Below, one piece after another: positions 43,621 to 56,000 of a stretch of DNA of 64,000 nucleotides. A program made the translations under genes and the position numbers. The DNA comes from Haliclystus octoradiatus. Its lineage: Eukaryota > Cnidaria > Staurozoa > Stauromedusae > Haliclystidae. The stretch spans positions 25,607,037 to 25,671,036 of the forward strand of contig OU744447.1 of the NCBI GenBank assembly GCA_916610825.1, written 5' to 3'. Position 1 is the stretch's first letter, and the number at the start of each line of letters is the position of its first letter. The notes beneath the pieces were generated by a model. It was not told the DNA's origin. It made no database searches and worked only from the letters and a program-made list of their open reading frames with translations.

Positions 43621-43964
43621 TACAGTAGGCTATATTAATTGAATATCTTGTTATTATTTTAATATTTGTTTTTGACTCTAATGTAGAAGATTGGACATCT
43701 TGAATTGAAGAAGAAGCTAAACCAAGCTAAACTAAACTTGAAAACAATTGACGTGGTTCTTGTCACTCTTTATTCTTATACGAATGAAACTTTTGTATTA
43801 AACCTCACATTAGAATTGCCATTCTCTTTATATTTCAATATTATATTTTTATCTAAGATGGTCTTTACTCTTTATAATTATACATGAATTTGATTTGGTT
43901 TTCAGACATTCACTTTTACACATTTGAGGCATGGTGACACCTTGACATTACAAATAAAACACAT

Positions 43965-44074
43965 ATGAATGACTCTGGTAGTATGTCAGCTATGGAGGCA
44001 GCAACAGCTGAACCAGCCACATTAAAAGAAGAAAAATTGCACTGTATTTGCCAAACACCTTTTGATAATAACAG
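43965..44074 (+). CDS. First coding exon: N-terminus and start of PHD1
   Basis: The exon ends at AACAG before GTATGT. ATG at 43965 is the most upstream in-frame start: a TGA (43935-43937) lies upstream in the same frame. ATG 43992, with context GCTATGG, is a better initiation site by sequence. It encodes the first zinc ligand pair in LHCICQTPFDNN. A possible acceptor (TTTTCAG, 43905) lies upstream, so a 5' UTR exon may precede. Confidence 0.65.
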
Positions 44075-47000
44075 GTATGTCTAATTAATGTGAACTAGCT
44101 ATCTGCTTCCACTACTGACTCCAAAACAATGAAAAAAGCGTGGAATTTCATGGCGTTTCCATGACATTTTCATGATATATTAAAGGGAGAATACTGACCG
44201 GGGAACATTGCGCGCTCAACCAACTCATACGTCATCAATTTAAACAAAGCTTTGAGAAAAGCTGCCGTGCGTGTGAGCTTCGTTTTATTATTCTGGCCGT
44301 ATGTTGATTTATGGAAAAGTATTTCAAATGAACAAATGAAAATCACAATTTGGGAGCTATACTACATACTTTGGTTTCATTATTTTATCACGTTCTGGAC
44401 TTTAATGTATTGTTCATTATGTGATCAACAGTATAAAAAGTATGATGTGCAGAAGCGTTACAGTTTGATCAGTTCGATTGATATGTTGAACGAAAGTAAC
44501 ACTAAACAAGAACCTTGTTCAACATTTTGATTTTCGTTATAAAGCAAAATCCTTGTGTTTCTTGACATCTTAGGTCATCTTGCGTATCGACTATCGTTCT
44601 TTTTCATGTTTTTGATGTAACGATCGGTCCATAAAAGCTTGCCAACTAATAACAAGGCAACTTCAGTAAATATAACCAAGGATAAATATATCAAAAGCAA
44701 ACTAATGTGATAATTCAATAAAACTATGCGAATCTGAGTTAAATACATGGAATAAATCGTTGTTTAAAAACATTGATTTGTTGATGATTGTCACGAGTTC
44801 ACGGCTTCGACATTTGTTCCTGTCTCGTGTTTTTGATTATTTCGTTCAAAACAATAGAATTAAGGCGAGGCCAACTCTGTTTCAAAACGAGTACTTGAAT
44901 TTGGTATGAAGAATTCAAGTTCCGCGCGCAACGTTCCCCGGTCAGTATTCTCCCTTTAACATTTTAGTATGGTGAATATGGATGTTTTCAAAATTTTTCA
45001 TGGCGTACAAAATTTGTGGTTTTCACTTTTACATTTTCAAAGTGTTTTCACAACACTTGCTGATAGGTAAATTTTCTTCAAATTGAATTGAATTTGTTTT
45101 TAAAATAGCTTTGATAACTAGTATAGGGCGATTCCATCGTGTCTGACTGACACATCGGAAAAGATTTTTGAATAGGGCATCAAATTCCACACAAAGTTTG
45201 ATCAATTATTATTTCTTACAAATAAAGAGTGGCAAAAAGAATCCCACAAAGTATAAATATTTGCAATAATTCAAAATATTAATAAATTACAGCAAGTTTA
45301 AGGTCCGTGTCTGACTGACACGGACGCTCGCCATTTTGCCAATTGGAGATGAACATTTGTAGATTTCTGCGAAGTGTTGGCATAAAGAAGAATAAAATCA
45401 CACTCATCATGTTTTTGAGATATTATACTTCACAAATATTATTCATTTTATTAAATACTTTCAAAACTTGTAGTGGTAATTGTAGTGGTTAGCGCGAAAG
45501 TCAACTTTTCATATCCGTTTGTAGAACTGTAAATTGTAATGCCCCACCTAGTTACCCCTCTTATGTCTCTGTCCTTAGTCGTGTCAACATGTGAACCAAA
45601 TATATGTATATACCAAATTATATCTATGTCTTGTGTCTCTCAAATGTCTATCCCAATTATATTGAAGTAGAGATGCTTTTAAACGTGAAATGAAAGACAG
45701 CTTTGTACATTTTTAATTTATTAGATAATTATATCCTTTTAATGTAAATAGAAATACTTCGACTTTTAAATTTTAATAAACCCGTATGATTATCTTTTTT
45801 TATTATTATATCTTTTTATTTATTTATTTATTTCTTTTCTTTTCTTAAAACGTAGATATCAAAGTCGAAACAATTCCTTAAATTAACTGTTTCATAATAA
45901 TTATTTTTTTAGCTTAGCGATATCTCGCCATTTTATAAAGCATCCAATTCTGGCAACTACTGTATGTTACGCACTATGTAATAGAATGCGAATTTAAATA
46001 AATTAAAATTATTATTATTATTATTATCTACTAAATAACATGCACATATCTATGTCTTGTGGTTCAGATGTTGACACGACGAAGGACAGAGGTGAAGTGT
46101 CCAAAACAACAGATATGAGGTCACACGGCTTCTTTGATTATATGATCATTACGGCATTAGCTTTGAGATGCCGACTGTTGCTTAGGTCGAAACTGTCCGT
46201 ATGAATATTTTCTTTCAGTCAGACACACAGATTTAAACATCGAAACAAGTGATCGAAACATTTATATAATTTCAACGTAAAGTACATTCATTATTCTTTA
46301 TTTTTACTACTTAATAATACAGAACAAGTGAATTCATATTGCTTGATGTAATTTTTGTTAGATAATCATGAAAAGGAAAACGCGAGATTTCAAGTTTTAG
46401 TTTGTTGTTGTTTTCATAAATTCACAAGTCGACACTCTCTCTAAAACATTAATTTTTTATCCACATCGAAGTCTATAATCTCAATCAAACATATATATAA
46501 TGATGGTAAAAGTATTTATTTTAAAGAAAACAATTGATTTTTGTCTGAATTCCTTGCTTTATTTTTGATGCTTGTAAAATTTTTGGTTTCACTTCTGATG
46601 GAATCGCACTATATAAAACTATTCTTTGTAGCTAGTATTATAGTTTCCCGTACAAGAATTCAGATAGCTTGAGGCTAAGCTCAATTTTAACTTTTAGCAC
46701 GTCCATTCATGGATTTCTATGAATTCCAAGTTGACTGATTTGTGCAGAATGCTTCTCAATGCCAGCTTGTTTGATCACATTGTTTTCATAAGTTTTTAAT
46801 AGTTTGGGGTTCATGTTACGCAGACCTTCCATGTCTCACGCTTTTGGACTGAATCTCACGGTTTCTCTCACTTTCTCACGACAAAATCCAATCTTGTGAA
46901 AATGTCTCTACTTTCTGTGTATAAACTCTTTGAGAATCTAATTAATGTTCAACAGCTTAATTTATACTCTGTTGGATCATTCTGTTTGTTTAGACTGATT

Positions 47001-50000
47001 TTATGTTTTGGCTACATTTTTAAGGGTCAACATTATCCAAAATGTTGCCGTAAATTTTGGTTTCAAGCCATTTTGTATCCATAACAAAGTACATCCCCTA
47101 GATCCCCTAAAATTGGGCCACTACTTGGGAAGGCCCCTATATTTTATCCCCAATACAGAATTTCAGAAATCTCACTATTTTTTCAAATCTGAGGTTGAAA
47201 GGTCTGTGTTGCGTAAAATTATCGATAAAAGCTTACATCTATCAATTGTCAGGTGTAAGATAATAATATACTATTCACCAAATTCAAGAATCAAAGAAAC
47301 AATGCAATAACTTTCAAAGTATGTATTCTAATAATTTACGTAACAAAATTTAGATAGTAACTTTTAATGATCAATCCAATATACTCTTAACTATCAATAC
47401 AACTTATTCTCATCAAAGCCAAAACAACACGAAAACATCTTTACTAAACTTCACAACAGTATTCTGCACCCTAATCCTATTTAGCCAATCAGTGCATAAC
47501 ATTAAGGAAATAACACTTTCAATTTCTAACTTTGTAACTAAATAAGGTCACTCGACAGATCAGCAACTTGCAAGAACCAGTGTTGGCTGAGGCAAAAACA
47601 ACAACATGTTTTCCAGTTAGAATATTTTTGATAGCTCTAAAGCTTTAACTGTTAATCTTGAAGTGGCTCAATGCAATGTTTTTGATGACATTGTTTATTT
47701 TAGACACCATATTTGCGATGCTAAGACCCCCTGGACAGCCTCAACATCTTATACGCAACCTCACACATAGTTTGATGCATTTTAATTTTCCAAAATCCAC
47801 TTTAATATCAGAAAACCTCCCAAGATTAACTTAAAATGCTCTTCATGGAAAAATGTTACAACCATTTCTGTAGAATTTGACTTACTTTAAAGCATGAAAT
47901 GCAGAATTTAAAATTGTAAATCTTCATTATTAAAACTTTTTCAATTTGAGCTTGCCTCTCGGGAACAAGTCCCCACTTTCTATATTTCCAATTTCTATAT
48001 GCTATATTATATCCTACACTTTGGTGAAATTCTAGTCGTATGCGGTACCCATATGACTATTCAAAACATTCAATTTAACCATTTGATTGTTGTTGTAGAT
48101 TTTACATTGGTTGTGACCTCTGCAACAAATGGTTCCATGGTGATTGTGTTGGTGTTTCTGAATTGGCTGCCGAAACGATTGATGAGTTCATTTGTGACCA
48201 TTGCAAATCACTAGTAAAAGATGTTCACGCAGATGAAAGGTGTTTTCTCTGCAAGCAGCTATGCGATGATAACAGGTGATGTTTTACATTTTACTAATAA
48301 TCAAAATTGTGTTAGCTAACTAGTAAACTATGTGTATTTATCTCTCTAAGTTCTGCTAGGGTATGGTAGACCTCTGCCTAGTATCATATTGTAAAACGTT
48401 CTCATTGTAGGCAGAAAAAGGGTCTTCTGTTGCAAACCATGTCAATTGTAAGCGAAGAGAATTGTATTTTTGTAAATAATGTAATCCAAAGCAACAGCGA
48501 GATCATGTCAATTGCGTGCAAAACATGTCAATTGTCTTAGCTCTCTGATTGTAGTACCATCAGTGTCCTTTTAATTTTTTGATTGATTGGAATGCCACAG
48601 CAAGGTTTTTGCTTACTTTTGCAAAACCTTTTATCACAAAAGGTTCATTGATTACGTCATCGAATTCAAACTGAGAATTGATAATTACTGTACGTTATTT
48701 ACAAGGGAAAAGATGTGTAGGTCGGGAGCAATATCAGCCCCCTTTATCTGTTCCTGCTTTCTGCAACAAGATGCCAAACAATATTGTAGGTAGTTAACAT
48801 TTTAAAATTTGCTTAAAATTATGTTTTCTGCATTGAATGATTGTCTTGTCTCTTTACTGCATTATTGCTGCTTGGATGTAAATGTGCAATGATTGCATTA
48901 GGTAAAATCACATAGATATGGATGAAGTTATGTTTATAAAATCAAACTTAACAAATTCTGTCTGTAGAGCGCAGAAGTTTGAATATCGTGAATATGGATG
49001 TTTTTATGGTTTTCAAATTTTTTAAACTTTTTCATGGCTTAAAAAATTGTAGTTTTCACTTTTTTACATTTTCAATCCATTTTCATAGTTTTGATGTTGG
49101 TAGTGTTATTAGATGATATGATTTTGAGGTCCTTTGTGTTAATTTTAAATTTTGTTCCTGATATCATACTGTAGAAAGATTGCTTTTGACTGGAATGGCC
49201 ATATGGCATGTTTTATTTAACTTGACCAATATTTTGTTTTAGGTTCTATGTCCATTGTGACTTCTGTCATCAGTGTTTTCACAAAGCCTGCATTGGTATT
49301 TTTCCATTTGGGGATGTTGTTAAACCTATTACATGCCCTTCTTGCTCAGCATATAGTAGCAAGCGAAAAGCAATTCGTCAATTATCTCTTGAGGCAAACA
49401 ATGATATTACAGATAGTTGCGTTGATGACAATAAACAACATTATTTGGATGGGAATAAACGAGATAGGTTGTTGAATTCAAAATCTGCTGTCATTGATTT
49501 TGGTGAGTACTGTATGATATTAATTTTACTGGCCCTCTATTCTGAAATGAATGATTTAGTTGTTTAGAGCAAAGCGATTCCTGATGTTCTTTGAGTAGGA
49601 CTATTCTATTTGTGTCAGAACTACCAAAAATTTATAACTTTTATTGTAACTTGTTTTCAACACACCATGATTACCAAGTGCCATGATTACTTTGCCAATT
49701 TTTTGATGAGTAAATTTTGAGAAATATGGAATTGGAAAAAACTGTGTTTCAAATCTAGAAAATCAGAGATTCAAAGTTAGTGTGTCTAATCTCTTTTCAC
49801 GACAAGTAAGGCGCTATAATCACAACAGCTATCGATTATTCGTCCATAACAACGACAATTCCCAGCATTGTGTTGTTGTTGTGGACAAGAATTGCCATAA
49901 AATCTTTCCTAAATAATTTTAGTTTGCTAACCATCTACAATCAACAATATTCATGCAGAATTGTGCCGTCAATATTTGTTCTTGATGTTCTTTGTCAACA

Positions 50001-53000
50001 TTTCAAAAATATTTTAATTAACTAAATGAAATTGCTCCAGAAACAGTACAATGGATAAATCCACTCATCTGGAAAGCAGCTGTGAATGAGAAACTATTTT
50101 TATTGTAATATCAATATATTTTGTCTTCCTACAAAATTTGCTTCGTAGTTCGAGACTAGTTTGTTCTCACTCGATGATGACGTTATCAATTGCATTGTTT
50201 TCTCTGCCTCTTAGCCAATCACAGATCAAAGTAAATATGCATGGATGATAAAGTTGTCAATTGTTTTTTATGCTTCTAGAAAATTAGTTTTGATTATTAT
50301 TTGGATCGTATCAAACATATTAATAATATATTTGTTTGTGAATTTCTAATTTTAAATCATTTTCAAAGTGCTAAACAACATCATCAGAGTATCAAGAACA
50401 AATTGAGATATGAAACTTGTCTCTGTTTTAATTTTATACTCTTCTAATGACAATATTGAAACTGTATGCTAGGCTTGTCATTCAACATTATTAAATAAAA
50501 TCAATTAGTTATATCAAGATATTATAATAGAGCCAAGATAGTGTCACTCAGATTTGTGTTTTAAAGAGTTACACATGCCATTATATTATCTAAATACCTT
50601 TGTGAAAACCAACCAAATAGAATGTATTTAACATCCTCAAGTATTGAATAGGCTAATTCAAATTTAAAAACAACATATTCGTCCCACATCAATAGCATAA
50701 TAATAATATAATAATATAATATATCATTTATATAGCACTTATATCAAAAAAGCTCTAAGCGCTTTACAAATTTAAATTAAATGAAACTATAAGAAACTGA
50801 GAATGTAAAACAGTATCTAAGACATAAGCCATCTAAAAAATTAAAAAATAAGGTAACTATTCACTTGTACAATATATATTGTTAGCAGTATTCATTAAAC
50901 GCCTTCTGGAATAAATAAGTTTAAGTGTTTAACATGCGTTTAAAATATGATATTGAAATACAAGATCTCAAATCATCAGGCATATTTTTCCATAATAACG
51001 GCGCTGCCACAGAGAAGGCACGACCCCCATAAGTTTTAAAATTACTTGAACAGCCATATAAATTGTTTTTGGATGTGGAACGTAGACATCTTTGAGGATT
51101 ATAAACCTCTAACAATTCTTTCAGATATACAGGGGCTAGGCCATGAAGAGATTTGAAAGCAAGCAACAATATCTTGAATTCAATTCTTTGACAGACAGGA
51201 AGCCAATGAAGGTCAAATAAAATTGGAGAAATATGATCATAATTGCGAGTACATGTGACAAATCGTGCTGCTCTATTTTGCACACGTTGTAGTTTTTTGA
51301 TTAATAAATTAGAAATTCCAAAATATAAGGAGTTGCAATGATCTAATTTGGACGTAACAAATGCATGCACTAAGGTTTTCGTGGTGTTCAAGTCAAGGTA
51401 CTTCCTGATTTTAAAGTTTCGATATAGCTGAAAAAATGATGACTTTGTTAATGTGCTCTGTCATAGTTAAATGTTTATCAAAGATGACACCAATGTTCCG
51501 AGCAGAAATTGACGGATATATACATTCATTGCCAATTTTCACAGAAATATTGCTTGAGCTATTACGAAAGCGAGAACTGATAACTAATAGTTCAGTTTTA
51601 TTCTTGTTGAGCTTCAGTTTGTTGGCAGACATCCATAGATCAATTTCAGCAGCACAGACCTCAATTTTGGAGATACCAGACTGAAGATCACCGTCGGTAT
51701 TAGGCTTGAATGTTATAAAATTTGTATGTCATCAGCAAAAAGATGAAAAGGCACATTGTGTGATCTTAAAATGTCACCTATAGGTGATGTATATAAAAGG
51801 TATAAAAGTGGCCCCAGAACTGACCTTTGAGAAATTCCGTAGTCAAAATTCTTCAATGAGGATTTACAGTCATTGACATAAACAAATTGTTTTCTATCTG
51901 TAAGATATGATTTGAACCATTGCAATGCAGCACCCTTTATTCCAAAACGAGATGAAAGTCTTGATAATAATATGTTATGATCTACTGTATCAAATGCAGC
52001 AGAGAGATCTAACAGTAGTAAAATAGCGGACCCGTGACTATCAACAGCACGTAATATATCATTTTGAATACGGAGAAGCGCAGTTTCAGAACTATGATAT
52101 TCCTTGTAAGCAGATTGAAACAGTTCATTTAAATTTTTGGAGTGTAGATAATCTTTCATCTGAAATACAACAGTCTTTTCAATGCATTTAGAAAGAAATG
52201 TCAAGTTTGAGATTGGTCTGAAATTAGAGAACTTCTCAGAGTCTAATGACTGCATTTTTAGAGCAGGTGAGAGTGTGCCAATTTTAATAAATTCAAGAAC
52301 ATGTGATGATATTAGAGATAGATTTACGATGTGTGCAATTCTAGTAAGCAGGGATCCATTGCACTTTTTTAGCACTGAAACAGGTATTGGGTCAAGGATG
52401 CATGATTTTGAAGCAGAATTACCAATTAGGCTAACAAGTTCATCCTCAGATATTGCGGATAACGCACCAAATTCAGATTGACAGATGTAATCGTCATCAA
52501 TCATGTTGACAGTGTCTGATGTTGAAGTTAAATTATCACGTATATTAACAATTTTATCAGAGAAGAATTCAGCAAATTTGTTTGCAAGCAGCTCTGAGGA
52601 TTTACAAGTTGGAAAATTGCGAGAAGGCTTTGTGCATAGCATTTTTGATACATTCTTGAAAAGTTGCTTCTGGTCATTTTTGTGTCCGTTCATAGTAGAA
52701 GAATAATAGTTCATCTTAGCGTCTTCAGTCTATCTTTCTATAAAGTAAAGTATAAAGTCTATCTTTGTTGACCCAAAATCGATCATTTCAAAACATTTTG
52801 ATCTCTTCTGGCGTGTACCTCAGAATCACTGAGAATTGGCCTTCAAAGCTATGTTAAGATCATCTCGTTTTATACAAAAAAATTTCCGGGGGTCAGATTA
52901 TCAATCAAACAGAACCAGGTTTCATGATTTCATCTGAACCGCGTAATTAAATGTTTAATTTTCACAAGAAACTAAGTTTGTTGACCCAATATAGATCATT

Positions 53001-56000
53001 TCAGAACATTTTGATCTCTTCTGGCGTGTACCTCAGAATCACTGAGAATTGGCCTTCAAAGCTATGTTAAGATCATCTCGTTTTATACAAAAAAATTTCC
53101 GGGAGTAAGATTATCAATCAAACAGAACCAGGTTTCATGATTCCATCTGAACCGCGCGATTAAATGTTTTACTTTTCACAAGAAACTAAGTTTGTTTGTT
53201 TGATAATCTTAACCCCAAATTTTTTTCCCATCAAAACGAGATGATCTTAAAATAGCTTTGAAGGCCAATTCTCAGTGATTCTGCCCTGGCAAAACAGATA
53301 AAAATGTTTGGAATGATCGATATTGGGTCAACAAAGATGGACTTTTGATGATGTTATTGATGTCGACGAAGATGTTATTTTTAGATTTAAATTAGTCAAT
53401 ACTTGAGGATGTTAAATACATTTTATTTGGTTGATTTTCACAATGGTAAGATGATATTATGGCCTGTTTAAAACTCCTTAAAACACAAATCTGAGTTAGA
53501 CTATCTTATTTCTATTATAATATTTTGATTATATTTGATATAATGTTTTGCTTGTTGAACTTATTCAGACACAGCTAAGGCTATTGAATAAAATTGAGTT
53601 AATCTTAGTCACAGGCATTTTATATTGGAAACTTAGTTGATTTATTAAGTAATCGACCAATTATTAACATTTTATTGGTAAATATTGATCGGTGTAAACA
53701 CAGTGTAACCCCCCCGCATAGGTGCAATTCGGATAAGCGAAATTCCCGTTTATCTGCAATTTTTCTTTAACACCATATTAACCATTTTGTAGTAGAGTCC
53801 TTGCTAATGAATGTGTGTGTGTGTGTGTGTGTCCAGTTTTCCTCTGTTTTCTCAACCATGTCATATGTCATTAGAATTGTTTTCCATTCATGATTAGAAC
53901 ATGCTTTGATTTTTATTTCGCTTTCTGACCTTTCACAAAACAAAAGAACTATAATATTTCAACTGTATTATTTGATTAATTTTACGGCTTTCACTTTCAA
54001 CTTCACATTTCGCCGGGTGCTGTCTGCATCTAATTTACCCAGCAGCGCCGGTGACTCACTGCTAGTATCTCATAAACAAAAGTACAATATAAATTTCAAT
54101 CAATCATAAATTTGAAAAAGACATTCACATAGTCCATTCCCATGTTTGCTATGCAATAGTGCCAGTATGCAGCACAGATAAATGTTTATTATTTAGTAAA
54201 ATGTAACTTTGTTTTTCAATATGTTCTGCCATAAGAATGGCCAAATATAATTTATATCACCATTCTTGTATTATCATACATTTCAGATGAATGGACAAAG
54301 TTCGTATTTTATATCTTCTTAACAAACAATTATTAAAGTAATTGTTATGTTTTAATAGGGTTCACAAACGGACAGTGCTATCTGCCGTTTGCATTGGATG
54401 CAATTCGACAGCAACATAAACATTTCTATAAGCAACACCATTCCAAAACGACAGAGACACTTTTTAATAAAGCTAATTCCAATTCAAGGAAAATGACATC
54501 AAAGGGACCATTTCAAAGAAAGGCTAGGAAGCATAATGGTGTAGATCAAACAGAAGAAACTGCCTCAACAGAAACATCAAGAGCTGGCAGAAAGTTTAAA
54601 ACCAGGACTGATTCAAAATCTTATGAAAAATTTAAGTTCTGCGATCAATGTGGTAAAGGATTTGCAGACGGTGCTAATATGAAAAGGCATAAACTCATTC
54701 ATACCGGAGTAAAGCCTCATAAATGTGATCAATGTGGATCTTGTTTTCGTCAAAAAAGTCATCTCAAGACACACAGAATCAAGCATCACAACAAAGTAAA
54801 TTATCCATGCAGTCAATGTGACAGAGTTTATCAAGCGTCAGATGCATTGAAGCTTCATTTAAAAACTCATTCTAAACAAGGAAACATCAATGCTAGAAGA
54901 CCTTACATTTTCAATAAAAATGGAAAAGGATTTAGAAAATTGAAGCCTTCATTCAAGAGATCTTGTAATGTGAAACTTCCTTATTTGTGTAATGAATGTG
55001 GAAAAGGTTTTATCTCTTTGTTTATTCTGAGAAGACACTGTAGAATTCATACACAGAGAAATATATTTCCGTGTGAACAATGCGATGGATTTTATAGTTC
55101 AACAGGAAATTTAGCTAAGCACATGAAGAAACATGAGAATCTTAAAACTCAGAATAAACGATCTTTCAGATGTGAACAATGTGATAAACGTTTTATATCC
55201 TCAGAACATTTAGCTAGGCACAAAAAGATTCATTTGATTGATGAAGATACCGATATTCAACAGAAACAACCTTTTAAATGTGATAAATGTGATCGAAGTT
55301 ATTGTTCTTTTGCAAGTTTAGTTAGACACACAAAGAAACATTCTGAAGATTTTCAAACTCAGGCCGAACACCCTTTCAGATGTCATCAATGTGATGAAAG
55401 TTTTAGTTCTTCAGAACATTTAGTTGAACACAACATCATTCATTTGATTGATGAAGATACTGATATTCAACAGAAACAACCTTTTAAATGTGATAAATGT
55501 GATCAAAGTTATCGTTCTTTGCAAAGTTTAGTTAGACACAAAAAGAAACATTCTGAAGAACTTCAAACTCAGGCCGAACACCCTTTCAGATGTGATCAAT
55601 GTGATGAAAGTTTTAGTTTCTCAGAAGATTTAATTAAACACGAAAAGATTCATTTGATTAATGAAAACATTGATATTCAACAGGAACAACCTTTCAAATG
55701 TGATAAATGTGGAAAAGGATTTTGTAGTATAGGTAGTGTACAAAGACACAATCAGCATCAGATATGCGAAAGACCGTTTATATGTGATCAATGTAAGAAA
55801 AGATTTATCACTTTACCATCTTTAATAAAACACCAAAAGAGTCACACTGGTAGTTATCCTCATGCATGCAATCATTGTGATAAAAGATTTTCAGTGTTAA
55901 AGGATTTAATTAAACATAATCAATCTCATTCAGCCAATGAAAAATTACACGCCTGTGATGATTGTGGAACTGGATTTAGCTGTCGACCTAATTTACGTCG

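Larger units (their letters stand above)
34946..43905. other. Large intergenic region between divergent genes
   Basis: This separates the start of the EGF gene (34945) from the PHD gene. No exon with recognisable domains was found. It holds a LINE fragment (37068-37268), repeat families A, B, C and D, an unusual foldback element (about 39850-41370) and a hAT-like element (41705-42575). A TATA-like ATATATTAAAT lies near 34972-34983 on the minus strand and could belong to the EGF gene promoter. Confidence 0.5.
50703..52745 (-). mobile_element. CR1/L2-like LINE fragment
   Basis: Minus-strand reverse transcriptase with CILDPIPVSVLKKC, FRPISNLTFLSKCIEK, LLDLSAAFDTVDHNILLSRL, SQRSVLGPLLYLLY and LFADDIQIL, followed by shifted pieces with ARNIGVIFDKHLTMTEHI and RAFSVAAPLLWKNMPDDLR. 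The endonuclease is missing (5' truncation) and at least two frameshifts break the coding region. The 3' end has ATT repeats (50703-50720). Confidence 0.8.
50515..53530. mobile_element. Composite element bounded by about 185-bp inverted repeats
   Basis: 50515-50700 is inverted at 53345-53530, with shared blocks ATATTATAATAG, ACTCAGATTTGTGTTTTAA and ATTTAACATCCTCAAGTATT. Between the arms lie a LINE and the 213-bp duplicated repeat, which are likely later insertions into an older inverted-repeat element. Confidence 0.65.
49503..54358. other. Intron between PHD2 and zinc-finger exon A
   Basis: About 4.9 kb with no exon recognised. It contains the inverted repeats at 50515-50700 and 53345-53530, a LINE (50703-52745) and the duplicated repeat at 52757-53345, all listed separately, plus a TG run at 53813-53831. 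Confidence 0.5.

Noticed and set aside
43705..43887. 60-codon frame upstream of the PHD exon
   Set aside because: Hydrophobic, no domain, and no donor that fits; treated as non-coding.
44252..44530. 92-codon open frame in the PHD intron
   Set aside because: It lies wholly inside the TTAA-flanked element and shows no transposase motif or known domain.
47008..48214. Open frames in the intron before the PHD1 main exon
   Set aside because: No domain or conserved pattern; the frame 47999-48214 overlaps the true exon in another reading frame.
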